The notes under the pieces are model-generated. The model was not told the DNA's origin. It made no database searches and saw nothing but the letters and a program-made list of their open reading frames with translations. A stretch of 64,000 bases of DNA. Origin: Paenibacillus roseus (GTDB taxonomy: Bacteria; Bacillota; Bacilli; Paenibacillales; Paenibacillaceae). Where the stretch lies: the NCBI RefSeq assembly GCF_016424485.1, contig NZ_JAELUP010000005.1:1-64000 (forward strand), read 5' to 3'. The translations under genes were made by a program, and so were the position numbers. This document shows, piece by piece, positions 8,701 to 17,073 of this stretch (position 1 is its first letter; the number at the start of each line of letters is the position of its first letter).

Positions 8701-10450
8701 CGGATTTAGCATTGTTGAGGTAGACGCCGGAACAGGCGCTAAGGCTTTGCAAGCGAGTGGCTCCAGCGGGAAGTTATTTAAAGATGCAAAATGGAAGAAC
8801 AGTTTACTTACTTTTACATTTAAATTTAATGATGCCATGACCAGGCAGTATGATGGCATCTATGTCAGTCAGCAATCGGAAGCTCCGGGTGCCAATGAAA
8901 ATAAAATTTACTTCTCCATCCACCCGAATGAAGCAAACGAAAATGTACTCGTGCAGCAAAATATTAATGACTATAAGAGACTAGCGACCTTGAAGCAAAA
9001 AATTGAGGTTGGAGCATGGTACTCTGTCAAATCTGCGATTATAGATAACAAATTGTTTCTAAAAGTCTGGTCTTCACAACAGCAGGAACCCGAGCAATGG
9101 CAAAGCATTAGTGAAGTTGGCGGCCTCAGCAACGGGGGCGGATTAAATCTGGAATTGGCTGCAGCATCAGGAAAAACAGTATTATTTGACAACCTGAAAG
9201 TAGAAACCTGGGATAGAACACCCCCGGTAACGAAGGCAATTGTGGATCAAGAAGCACATAATGGATGGTTTTCGTCTGATACTACAGTCACACTGGTTTC
9301 CGAAGATGACCTGAGCGGGGTAGCATCGACTGAATACCGTATTATTAAAAACGCAAGTGAAGCTAATGAATCCACAACCTTTAAACCCTATGTAGAACCA
9401 TTTACTCTTGGGGAAGGCATTTATGAGGTCGTCTATCGTTCTATTGATGTGAGCGGGAATCAAGAGCCTGACAAGCATTTAGAAGTAAAGGTAGACAAAA
9501 CGGCTCCGGAAGTGTCTATAAAGGTTCAAGGCGTGGATTTAAAGAACAATCAGCAGATTACTAACCAGAGTCAGTTGAACCTCACTATCCATATTCAGGA
9601 TCAACTCTCTGGTATCGACAAAGCCCAAGTGAAACTTGATGGGACAGAGCTTGAATTAGACCAAGCAATTTCTCTGACCGGTAAGCTGGGTAATCACGTA
9701 CTGCAAATTGAAGCGAGCGATGTAGCAGGCAATACAACGACTATTGAAAAGAAATTTACGGTCCGAAATGCTTCTACCGGCGGAGGCAGCAGTAGCGGGT
9801 CTGGAAGCGGAAGTGATACGAACTCTCCATCCAAGGGCAAAGAGAACAATGAAGAACAAACGCCTAAAGGCAGTGAAGGAACAGTCGAACATCCTGTATT
9901 AAAGGATGTGACCAACCATTGGGCAAAAGGATATATAACCAAGGCACTGGAAGCAGGTTTCGTTACCGGTTATACGGATTCAACATTTAGACCTGAACAG
10001 AAAGTAACAAGAGTTGAATATGTAACTATGCTGGGACGGGCATTGGGTTTATCTTCCAAGCAGTCGCAAAGTATATTTGTTGATCAAGACAAAATCCCTT
10101 CCTGGGGAGCGCCTTATGTCGCGGCTGCAGTTGAGGCAGGAATTATACAAGGTTACGAAGATCATACCTTCCGTTCCGAGCAAAAGATTAAACGTGCTGA
10201 AGCAACAGTGATTGCGATTAGAAGCATTCCATCTCAACCACAATCCGTATCTGGTACTGGGTTTGCGGACGATAAACAAATTCCAGGGTGGGCAAAGTCT
10301 TATATTGAGGCTGCTGTTAGTGCCGGTATTGTAAAGGGGAAGGATCACAATCGTTTTGCTCCTCTTGAAAATCTGACACGTGCAGAAGCAGTTGTTCTCA
10401 TTATTAATCTTCTAAATCACAATCAAAATGAACGGCCCCCCGTCAAGTAG
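5756..10450 (+). CDS. Giant SLH-anchored beta-helix glycan-active protein (GH141-like) with two LamG-like domains
   Basis: 1564 residues. Order: signal peptide ending at AYA (about 36); a concanavalin/LamG-like domain (about 48-245); a right-handed beta-helix (about 265-850) opening with SPSGNDDNNGTK and containing the ELLDEPGEWYFDR segment seen in GH141-like proteins; a TIG-like domain (about 862-955); a second LamG-like domain (about 958-1150) similar to the first; an OmpL47/Ig-like pair (about 1155-1335); a Gly/Ser linker; and three SLH motifs (about 1380-1560) with VTRVE, IKRAE and LTRAE. It should be secreted, bound to cell-wall polymer, and act on a complex glycan. GH141 is inferred from the fold and short motifs only. 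The GGAG sits very close to ATG 5756; TTG 5765 gives better spacing. A TATAAT lies at 5720-5725 without a good -35. Its base and codon use look more AT-rich than its neighbours. Confidence 0.85.
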   Translation: MRKLKHLKFKGIVSLLLAFLLAIPSLTAVSSTAYAAQVIPLAENQSVIETEVLFEDNFDSYSVGNLPAQAYDVSPDGFSVVEDETENGNQILLAKGNSGKLFKAGNWKNTSLTFDYKFNDQLEDNNNGLYASAYSNAPEDNESKVYFSLHPYSDNGANFSIQEYINGRYTRHDSGEKNFTIGQWYRAKAIWYEGMYYFKTWSTQEAEPEHWNLTSLTGSLENGGGLNLEFYGGNDDVSAAFDNIRVAAIENYSNEENHAIQAELFISPSGNDDNNGTKDQPFRTIEKAQQAVRSMNQNMTGDIIVYLRDGTFPVSQKITFKSEDSGTNDYRIVYKAYSGEKPVLSGAKKITGWTKQENDSGIWSAPVPDVSDTRQFYLNGKKGVIARGDVIKAEGWNRTDDPDMERHKLEEIFNSYQGTFSVYSQYITTAKYRNMANWRNKSQIEFVYDVAWSHSIVPLDDITVDPNGNGVIITMRNPVFRDVQIKDGAQVEDPNYIQNAYELLDEPGEWYFDRTSRVIYYMPRVGEDMTTAEAIVPTVEQLIVMEGTLDNPVHHITFENLTFEHTTPLRVSSEGYAEIQANILKDPAIDLHHTSYLKMPSGITLHAANHILFERNNFQFFGSGVIDIDKGSSDNIIRGSIFREIAGSGVQIGGFQLEDAHPNDDRKIVKDNLVTNNFFNKIGTDFKGSVAIFAGYTDGTTITHNEIYDTSYSGISVGWGWGYFDENGRTDREAKDLPRFDKPTIAKRNIIKNNYIHKVMQQLHDGAAIYTLSMMEGSSIEGNLIHSVPGWPGGLYLDEGTGGFVVRNNIIYDVSSPYHYNDIGMQGRQATNSIQTNYFGVTPGSANYPTHIASNAGIQEAYLSGMPPLITAEYDLTEANTIIAIPGKRFGDTKGTVTFTGGESSIVAQATDIVSWTPELIKVKVPSSATSGLVYITTADGVVSDKHFTLTIVPKTTLLFGETFDNLTPGPLPNELFSNSPSGFSIVEVDAGTGAKALQASGSSGKLFKDAKWKNSLLTFTFKFNDAMTRQYDGIYVSQQSEAPGANENKIYFSIHPNEANENVLVQQNINDYKRLATLKQKIEVGAWYSVKSAIIDNKLFLKVWSSQQQEPEQWQSISEVGGLSNGGGLNLELAAASGKTVLFDNLKVETWDRTPPVTKAIVDQEAHNGWFSSDTTVTLVSEDDLSGVASTEYRIIKNASEANESTTFKPYVEPFTLGEGIYEVVYRSIDVSGNQEPDKHLEVKVDKTAPEVSIKVQGVDLKNNQQITNQSQLNLTIHIQDQLSGIDKAQVKLDGTELELDQAISLTGKLGNHVLQIEASDVAGNTTTIEKKFTVRNASTGGGSSSGSGSGSDTNSPSKGKENNEEQTPKGSEGTVEHPVLKDVTNHWAKGYITKALEAGFVTGYTDSTFRPEQKVTRVEYVTMLGRALGLSSKQSQSIFVDQDKIPSWGAPYVAAAVEAGIIQGYEDHTFRSEQKIKRAEATVIAIRSIPSQPQSVSGTGFADDKQIPGWAKSYIEAAVSAGIVKGKDHNRFAPLENLTRAEAVVLIINLLNHNQNERPPVK

Positions 10451-10474
10451 ACTGTACAAATCATAACAGTTATT

Positions 10475-10529
10475 AGCAAAGAAGCTTCCTCGCCTCGCTC
10501 CGTCTGGAGGGGCAGGAAGCTTCTTTGCT
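10475..10529. terminator. Bidirectional terminator between convergent genes
   Basis: A perfect 16-bp stem, AGCAAAGAAGCTTCCT against AGGAAGCTTCTTTGCT, encloses a 23-base loop. It sits between the beta-helix gene and the response regulator and touches the end of the latter. Confidence 0.85.
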
Positions 10530-11770
10530 TATACATGCTTGTTAATGGACAGGCGGTAATCGGACGGCGAGATGCCGCGTACTTGCTTGAATTTACGGTA
10601 GAAATAGTTCGGATCAAGAAAGCCGACCGCTGTAGCGATCTCCGATGCCTTCAAGGCGGTCGTGGCCAGCATCTTCTTCGCATGTCCGAGTCGGATACGG
10701 TTCAGGTAGTCATTGAAATATTGTCCGGTCTCCTCCTTGAACAGCCTGCCCAGATAGACGTTATTGACGTTAAAGCGCATGGAAAGCAACTGCAAGGAAA
10801 GCTCATCGCTATAATTTTGCTGCACATACAGCTCGACCTGGCGAATGATCGGATTGTTCGACAACGGAGCCTCATCCTGCTCGTTCGCTTCAGTAACGAT
10901 GCGTGTACAGCCTGCCAGTGCTTCGCCATACGATTCATGCAGCAGATGCGGCAGGGTCACCACCTTGCCGATATGATTGATCCAGGGTGTCTTCAAAATT
11001 ATTCCATACCGCTGTGCAATGTCGGCCATCCAGCATTTATTCCCCGCAGCGAACGCCTCCGCATCCTGCCCTTCATCGGTGAACAGGACGATAATCTGGC
11101 GCTGTTCATTGAGGAAAGCAATGCCCCGATCACTTTCTTGCAGCGCCTCCTCCATACTATTTAAGATGGCGAACGATCGGAACTGCTCCTCGGTTCGGGA
11201 CAGTTCCCCTTCCTCCGGTGTGTGCCAGTCAATCAGAAAAATCTGGTAGCGCTCCTTCATCAGCAGAGGCAACTGCAAAAATTTCAGCTTCTCTCGCAAC
11301 TGGTCATATTGAATCCGGTTTTGCGCCCACCGCAGCAAAATGTTGTTGCGCAGCAGTTGGAACGATTCTCGCTGCATCTGCTCTTCAATGAATTGTCCCT
11401 GAAGGCGCTCGGTACAGGTAGCAATAATCTGGGTCAGCTCGGAGGCATCCACCGGCTTGAGCAAGTAGTCCTCGACCTGAAATTTCATGGCTTGCCGCAC
11501 ATAGGTATAATCATTGTAGCCGCTGAGGACAATCACGAACGGCTTCCATTGCCGTTGCCGGATTTGCTCAATAAGATGCAGGCCGTCCCCTTTCGGCATC
11601 CGAATGTCGGTGAGGACAATGAGCGGCTTGCAGTGCTCCAACAGCTCCAGTGCCTCATAAGAGCCTTCAGCCTCGAATATTTCCCGAATACTTAGCGCCT
11701 TCCAGTCGATCAGCCGCTTCAGGCCCTCGCGAATAAATTGGTCATCATCGACAATTAGCAACGTTGACAT
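10529..11770 (-). CDS. YesN-type response regulator (REC + AraC-type HTH)
   Basis: 413 residues. The N-terminal receiver has the acidic cluster VDDD, phospho-acceptor Asp55 (VLTDIRMP) and the late Lys in LLKPVD. The last 100 or so residues form an AraC/XylS double helix-turn-helix (LGRLFKEETGQYFNDYLN, then GFLDPNYFYRKFKQ). A receiver joined to AraC through a long linker is the YesN design that activates carbohydrate transport operons. AAGGAGG precedes ATG 11770, and the kinase gene ends 15 bases upstream, so the two form an operon. The likely targets are the divergent transporter at 13.8-16.9 kb and perhaps the beta-helix gene. Confidence 0.93.
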   Translation of the reverse strand: MSTLLIVDDDQFIREGLKRLIDWKALSIREIFEAEGSYEALELLEHCKPLIVLTDIRMPKGDGLHLIEQIRQRQWKPFVIVLSGYNDYTYVRQAMKFQVEDYLLKPVDASELTQIIATCTERLQGQFIEEQMQRESFQLLRNNILLRWAQNRIQYDQLREKLKFLQLPLLMKERYQIFLIDWHTPEEGELSRTEEQFRSFAILNSMEEALQESDRGIAFLNEQRQIIVLFTDEGQDAEAFAAGNKCWMADIAQRYGIILKTPWINHIGKVVTLPHLLHESYGEALAGCTRIVTEANEQDEAPLSNNPIIRQVELYVQQNYSDELSLQLLSMRFNVNNVYLGRLFKEETGQYFNDYLNRIRLGHAKKMLATTALKASEIATAVGFLDPNYFYRKFKQVRGISPSDYRLSINKHV

Positions 11771-11785
11771 TTCCTATGTACCTCC

Positions 11786-13537
11786 TTAAACCTGCCGTTT
11801 ATGTGGGAATATCATGAGCAGCCGGAACGGCTCCTCCTCTTGGTGTATGCCGGGTAAAGAAAGCCCGAATCCATTGCCATAATAATACTTAATGCGTTCA
11901 TGTATGTTTTTGAGCCCCAGATGCTCATCCGGGAAAGCGTTGGCGGTTTGCAGCTGCCGGGTAAGTCGGCTGTGCTCTTCAAGCGTAAGCGGCTGGCCGT
12001 TGTTGGAAATTTCGATGACGAGCAGCTCATCTTGCCTGCGGATTTCAAGGGTAATGCACGGGTTGTCGTATTGCTCCAGCCTGCCATGCTGAATCGCATT
12101 TTCGATGATGGGCTGCAACGTAAACTTCAGCATAAAGCAATTTTCAAGACTCAGCTCGGTCAGTGCGCGCAGCTTGATCCGGTTAGACTTGCCGAGCATG
12201 AGCAACTCCAGGTAATAATTCGTATGAGCCAGTTCTTCCTGGATTGAGATGAGGTCATCGGTCGGCTGCAGCATCCAGCGATAGAGGCGGCCCAAATGAT
12301 AGATTTTGTTAGCCAGCTCCGGCTGATCGCTTATTAATGCCTGCATGCGCAGCGACTCCAGAGTATTATACAGAAAATGCGGATGAATCTGCGTCTTTAA
12401 GGCGACAAATTCAGCATTTCGTTTATGAATTTCCGCGACATACACTTGATTGATATGATTTTGCAGCTCCAGCGTCATCCGGTTAAAGCGCATGATCAGA
12501 TCGCTGATTTCATCCTCGCCCTGAACCGGCATCAGGTTGGTGAACGGGTTGCGCTGCACGTTTTTGAAATGGCTGCTCATCTGGTTGAACCGTCCGACAA
12601 TCAGCCGCTGGATGACATGAATAATGATCAGGCAGATGATCCAGCTCAGGCCTAGCGTAAACAAAATGCTAATCATAATGTTGTTCAGCTTGCTTTGCAA
12701 ACTCGATTTGTAACTGATACCAATAATGTCGATCCGACTGTTATTAATCGTGTGCAGTGAAATCAGATCCTTGGTCGTGTGCAGATCAAACGGCTCATCG
12801 GGACGGCTGTCGAGCAACACCCTGTCGTCTTGCTTAATAATAAGCCGATAGTCTGTACTTTGCGCGTCAAACTCCTTCGTAATGGCAGCAGTGTTTAGTG
12901 CCATTAACTGATACCCGTATACTTTGTCCGGGTGGATACTCAGCGGATTGTAGATCGGGTTGGCGATATAAAGCACCTGCTGCTTCGGCTGCAGCAATTC
13001 GTCGGTGCTGCCAAAGTACGGATGCTTGTAGCTCTTCGGGAAGGAATGAAAAAACGCCTCCACGGGAAAATCAAGGTCAATGCGATGCTTCTGCTGCTGT
13101 GACTCCATGAACAGCTTGCTATCGGCGACACGATACATGAGCACTGCCGAAGCATACGGGTTGCGAGACAGCATATGGAGAATCACATTTTTAATGTAAT
13201 TTTGCTGCAAAACCGCTTCTCTACTATCGGCGGCAGGAATGTTGTCAGGCAAAAACATCTCGTAGACGGCGTTCTGCATTGTATTGTCGCCCCCCTGGTA
13301 TAGACTGAGGGAATCATATTTGGATCGTTCAATAATATCGGCAAACTGGATTTTAAGCTTTTCAGCACGGATCGTAAGCAGTTCCAGCTCCTTCTTCTCC
13401 AGAATCAAATAAAAGTTGTTGTAAATCGCAACGCCGAGCAGGATGAACACAACGAGCAAGGCGGAACCGATGCCGATATTCAGCTTGCGGAAAATAAAGC
13501 GCCCGATCCATTTGCGGTACAAGGATACAATTTTCAT
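11786..13537 (-). CDS. YesM-type sensor histidine kinase
   Basis: 583 residues from ATG 13537, chosen because AAAGGAGC lies 7 bases upstream; an in-frame start nine codons earlier has no such site. Order: membrane segment (about 22-44), extracellular sensor region (to about 285), second membrane segment, HAMP-like linker, His_kinase domain with HPHFLYNTLE (phospho-His about 387), and an HATPase_c domain with LGLKNIHERI. It should sense an extracellular sugar or binding protein and phosphorylate the regulator encoded just downstream. Confidence 0.93.
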   Translation of the reverse strand: MKIVSLYRKWIGRFIFRKLNIGIGSALLVVFILLGVAIYNNFYLILEKKELELLTIRAEKLKIQFADIIERSKYDSLSLYQGGDNTMQNAVYEMFLPDNIPAADSREAVLQQNYIKNVILHMLSRNPYASAVLMYRVADSKLFMESQQQKHRIDLDFPVEAFFHSFPKSYKHPYFGSTDELLQPKQQVLYIANPIYNPLSIHPDKVYGYQLMALNTAAITKEFDAQSTDYRLIIKQDDRVLLDSRPDEPFDLHTTKDLISLHTINNSRIDIIGISYKSSLQSKLNNIMISILFTLGLSWIICLIIIHVIQRLIVGRFNQMSSHFKNVQRNPFTNLMPVQGEDEISDLIMRFNRMTLELQNHINQVYVAEIHKRNAEFVALKTQIHPHFLYNTLESLRMQALISDQPELANKIYHLGRLYRWMLQPTDDLISIQEELAHTNYYLELLMLGKSNRIKLRALTELSLENCFMLKFTLQPIIENAIQHGRLEQYDNPCITLEIRRQDELLVIEISNNGQPLTLEEHSRLTRQLQTANAFPDEHLGLKNIHERIKYYYGNGFGLSLPGIHQEEEPFRLLMIFPHKRQV

Positions 13538-13604
13538 AGAGAAGCTCCTTTTATAATAGAGCATTTACAAAATTCGACGGCCTAACGCCATTGTATGAAG
13601 GAAT

Positions 13605-13618
13605 TTAAAGCGCTGTCA
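13605..13618. promoter_or_regulatory. cre-like site between kinase and transporter operons
   Basis: TTAAAGCGCTGTCA matches the cre consensus at 13 of 14 positions (second base T instead of G). It lies in the divergent region, 68 bases upstream of the kinase start and about 218 bases before the binding-protein gene, so it could repress either or both operons when preferred sugar is present. Confidence 0.45.
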
Positions 13619-13835
13619 ATCGGCGATCATGCACCAGAGATGGGAACCTATAGTTTTTCCAGTAAAAGTTTCATTAGTGCTGTTTCTTGGGCGGAGGGTG
13701 AAAAAGAGCTGTGCCAGCAAGCAAATGTAGTTTAATTGCTCTAGCTAAAATCAAATTAATGCTGTGGCTGTCCCCAAGCAATTATTTCTATAATAGAGTC
13801 GAGGTTACTAATCGACATGAAGAGGTGGGCGAACA

Positions 13836-15152
13836 ATGAGAAAGTGGTTTACGATGTGCATGACGCTGCTCATACTGAGCAGCTTATTGGCTGCTTGCGG
13901 CGGTAACAGCTCCGGTACAAAAACAAACGATCCGGCTAAACCAGCTGACAACGGTACGAAAACGACAGATACCAAGGATGTTGAAATTGTATTCCAATCG
14001 TGGATTACCCCGAATCTGACGGTTGCCTATTACGACTCGCTGATCAACCGTTTTGAGAGCGAAAACCCTGGCATCAAGGTAAAGCGCATTCAGCCACCAG
14101 CTAATGAAGGCAATCCCGACAGCTATTTGAAGTCATTGCTCGCATCAGGCGACTTCCCGGATGTTGTTCAGAACGCGACCATCCAGATGTTCGTCGATGC
14201 AGATGCCCTGCTTGAAATTCCAATTGATGACGATATCAAAAAAATCAACAACTACGAAGCGGAAATGATTAACGGCAAGCTGTATAACATTTCGGCAATT
14301 CGCCAGCCGCAATCGCTTATTTTCTACAACAAAAAGCTGTTCGCTGAAGCAGGCATAGAATCCACGCCGAAAACATGGGCGGAACTGGAGGCAGCAGCAG
14401 AGAAGCTGAAAGCTAAAGGCATTACGCCATTGCTGACCGCAGGCGACTGGACAGCAGGCTTTACGTTCTCGGTCATGACGTCACCTGACATCTACAAGGA
14501 CAACAAAAACTGGTATGCGGACCGTTTTGACAACAAAGTGAAATTCACAGACCCGAACTGGATCGAATCGGCTACATATTACACGAACCTGGTTAAAAAC
14601 GGCTACTTCAACAAAGGTGTGCTGAGCATCGACTATACAGCAGTAGAACAAGAATTCCTTAAAGGCAATGGCGCAATGTATCCGATGGGCTCCTGGTTCA
14701 GCGCAGCGGAAGCGAATTCGAAGAAAGACTTCGAGGTTGGCGTATTTGCAACTCCGACCAAGGACGGCACGCAATATTTGCTCGGCGGTGAAAACTCTGG
14801 CGGCTATGCAGTAGCGAAAATGAGCAACCACCCGGAAGCAGCGCTCAAGTTTGCCAAATTTATGATGCTTGATCCGGAAGCTCATAAAGGAATTCTGCAA
14901 GCAGATGCCTTGTTCTCCAACCTGAAGGAACCGCTGAAGTGGGATATGTCCCCACTGCAAACGGAAATTTACGAACTGTTGCTGAAAAACCCGCCAATGG
15001 TTGGTCATATGAACAATAAAGTCGGCCGTGTGCCAGTTTCAGGTATTCAGGATCAATACAACAAAGTTGCACAAAACATTTTGCTTGGCGACACAGATGT
15101 TGCGAAAAACATGCAGTCTCTCGACGAGTACTGGGATAAAAACAACAAATAA
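13836..15152 (+). CDS. Sugar ABC transporter substrate-binding lipoprotein (family 1)
   Basis: 438 residues with a lipoprotein signal peptide ending in LLAAC, so Cys21 would be lipidated, followed by a Thr/Asn/Lys-rich linker. The body has the features of family 1 sugar-binding proteins: FQSWITPN at the start, GDFPDVVQN, and the closed-form segment GENSGGYAVAKMSNHPEAA. It binds an oligosaccharide outside the membrane and hands it to the two permeases that follow. AGAGGTGG precedes the start. A TATAAT lies at 13789-13794 with no convincing -35, which suits an operon needing an activator such as the neighbouring YesN-type regulator. No ATPase is encoded here; such systems usually share an MsmX-type ATPase encoded elsewhere. 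Confidence 0.93.
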   Translation: MRKWFTMCMTLLILSSLLAACGGNSSGTKTNDPAKPADNGTKTTDTKDVEIVFQSWITPNLTVAYYDSLINRFESENPGIKVKRIQPPANEGNPDSYLKSLLASGDFPDVVQNATIQMFVDADALLEIPIDDDIKKINNYEAEMINGKLYNISAIRQPQSLIFYNKKLFAEAGIESTPKTWAELEAAAEKLKAKGITPLLTAGDWTAGFTFSVMTSPDIYKDNKNWYADRFDNKVKFTDPNWIESATYYTNLVKNGYFNKGVLSIDYTAVEQEFLKGNGAMYPMGSWFSAAEANSKKDFEVGVFATPTKDGTQYLLGGENSGGYAVAKMSNHPEAALKFAKFMMLDPEAHKGILQADALFSNLKEPLKWDMSPLQTEIYELLLKNPPMVGHMNNKVGRVPVSGIQDQYNKVAQNILLGDTDVAKNMQSLDEYWDKNNK

Positions 15153-15215
15153 GCTGTGGCACAAGGGGGCGGTCCTCCGCCCCTTTTCCAATGGCACCAT
15201 TAAGCGAACCTGGCG

Positions 15216-16097
15216 GTGATACGTTTGAATAAAAATGATCGATGGGCATACACCTTGATGTTTTCACCCGGTATCCTTATTTACTTCTGCTTCTTACTTG
15301 TTCCGATTTTTCTGCTCGTATACTATTCGTTCTATAACTGGGACGGGATTAGCCCCTCCTATTCATTCGCCGGACTCAGCAATTATGTAGAAGCCTTCCA
15401 TGACAAGGCTTTCGGGCGAGCGCTATTCGTTACCATGTTTATTACCGTTGTTGCAACATTGGTCGTGAATATTCTTGGAATCGCCTTTGCGGTGCTTCTG
15501 AACAAAAAAGGGCGGATGACAAATTTTTATAGATCGGTTTTCTTTTTCCCGCTGCTGCTCAGTACGGTTTCCGTCGGCTTCATATGGAAAAGCATCCTGA
15601 GCTACAACGGCTTGCTGAACAATCTGATCGAACAACTGGGCGGAGAACGCATCGAGTTTTTCGGCGACCCGAATCTGGCGGTACTGACGATTACATTTCT
15701 GGCGATCTGGCAATCCACCGGGTTCGTCATCGTCATTTATCTCGCAGGTCTGCAATCCATTCCCTTGAGCTTGTACGAAGCGGTCCGCATCGATGGCGCT
15801 AACCGCTGGCAGCAGTTCAAGCATATTACATTCCCGATGCTGGCACCTGCTTTTACGATGAGCATCATCTTTATGTTCACTGGCTCTATGCGCGAATATG
15901 ACCGGGTTGCCGTCTTGACCTACGGAGGCCCTGCCGGAGCGACAGAGACAATCGCCTACCAGGTCGTCAAGGTCGGCTTTAATGCCAACCGGCTTAGCTA
16001 TTCGGCCAGTCTGGCCGTTTATATGCTAATTATTGTCAGTATCCTTGCCGTATCACTCACTGTTTATCTTCGCAGAAGGGAGGAAAAGCTGCTGTGA
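15216..16097 (+). CDS. Sugar ABC transporter permease, MalF/UgpA type
   Basis: 293 residues, six membrane segments, with the EAA loop YEAVRIDGANRWQQFKHI that contacts the ATPase. The reading frame opens with GTG 15216, but TTG 15225 has a GGCGGTG site six bases upstream and may be the real start, giving 290 residues. The gene lies 63 bases after the binding protein and overlaps the next permease by 4 bases, so it is the second gene of a three-gene transport operon. Confidence 0.93.
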   Translation: MIRLNKNDRWAYTLMFSPGILIYFCFLLVPIFLLVYYSFYNWDGISPSYSFAGLSNYVEAFHDKAFGRALFVTMFITVVATLVVNILGIAFAVLLNKKGRMTNFYRSVFFFPLLLSTVSVGFIWKSILSYNGLLNNLIEQLGGERIEFFGDPNLAVLTITFLAIWQSTGFVIVIYLAGLQSIPLSLYEAVRIDGANRWQQFKHITFPMLAPAFTMSIIFMFTGSMREYDRVAVLTYGGPAGATETIAYQVVKVGFNANRLSYSASLAVYMLIIVSILAVSLTVYLRRREEKLL

Positions 16098-16927
16098 GAA
16101 ATGAGCGTGGATCGAACATTCGGCACATTTTCCTGATCCCTTTGTCCCTGCTGCTGCTGATCCCGTTTTATATCGCAGTTATCAATGCATTCAAGACGCG
16201 GGAGGATATTCTCGCCAATCCCTTCTCGATGTCGATCGGCAATCTGACGCTGGACAACTTCCTGCGTTCGGCGGTGACTCCTTCTTTTAACATCTTCAAG
16301 GCGTACTGGACTTCCATTCTGATCACTTCTGTCTCAGTCGTATTGCTGATTCTGCTCTGCTCGATGATGTCCTTCGTCTTCGCCCGGGTGCAGAACCGCT
16401 TCCTGTCCATTTGCTACTTGCTGCTGTTGTCCGGGCTCATGATTCCGCCTCAGGTCATTCTCATCCCGCTCGTCAAGGTGCTGGCGAAGCTGGGACTGAT
16501 GTTTACGCCACAGGGTCTTATATTGTACAACATTGGCTTCTATGTCCCGTTTACCGTCTTTATTTTCGTCGGCTTTATCCGAACGCTGTCACGAGAGCTG
16601 GATGAATCGGCGAAGATCGACGGCGCCAGCCAACTAACCATCTTCTGGCGCATCCTGTTCCCGCTGCTGCGCCCGGCGACGGCATCGGCAGTCATCTTCC
16701 TGAGCCTGTGGATCTGGAATGACTTTGTTAATCCGGTTATTATCCTTGGCTCTACTAAAAGCTACACTGTCACAACGGGTATTTTCCAGGCGGTCGGCCA
16801 ATACAGTACGAACTGGGAGGATGTATTCGCCCTCGTCGTACTCGCGTCAGCACCGATCTTCGTGCTCTATCTATTTATGCAAAAGCAATTTATCGCCGGC
16901 CTTACGGAGGGATCGTTGAAAGGCTAA
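16094..16927 (+). CDS. Sugar ABC transporter permease, MalG type
   Basis: 277 residues, six membrane segments, with EAA loop DESAKIDGASQLTIFWRI. GTG 16094 overlaps the previous stop codon as GTGA, and a GGAGG lies about 10 bases upstream, so the two permeases are translationally coupled. It forms the inner-membrane channel with the preceding MalF-type subunit. It is the last gene of the operon; a terminator-like hairpin follows directly. Confidence 0.93.
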   Translation: MRNERGSNIRHIFLIPLSLLLLIPFYIAVINAFKTREDILANPFSMSIGNLTLDNFLRSAVTPSFNIFKAYWTSILITSVSVVLLILLCSMMSFVFARVQNRFLSICYLLLLSGLMIPPQVILIPLVKVLAKLGLMFTPQGLILYNIGFYVPFTVFIFVGFIRTLSRELDESAKIDGASQLTIFWRILFPLLRPATASAVIFLSLWIWNDFVNPVIILGSTKSYTVTTGIFQAVGQYSTNWEDVFALVVLASAPIFVLYLFMQKQFIAGLTEGSLKG

Positions 16928-16933
16928 TGAATA

Positions 16934-16972
16934 AAACCAAACCACCCGGATACATATCGGACGGTTTGGTTT
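16934..16972 (+). terminator. Terminator of the first sugar transporter operon
   Basis: AAACCAAACC pairs perfectly with GGTTTGGTTT; an inner CCGGAT/ATCGG pairing extends the stem. The tail is T-rich but interrupted (TTTCTTCATTT). Confidence 0.7.
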
Positions 16973-17073
16973 CTTCATTTCCAAAAATCATCATTTGTTG
17001 ACCAGAGCTTTTCACTGTCCTGGCATTAAACATACATGGGGTAAATAGTAAATGTCATGAATACATCATGTCC

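Noticed and set aside
10475..10529. Inverted repeat as an insertion-element end
   Set aside because: Its place between convergent stop codons and single occurrence make it an ordinary bidirectional terminator.
13836..16927. Missing ATPase as evidence of a broken transporter
   Set aside because: Family 1 sugar transporters in Firmicutes commonly use a shared MsmX-type ATPase encoded elsewhere.
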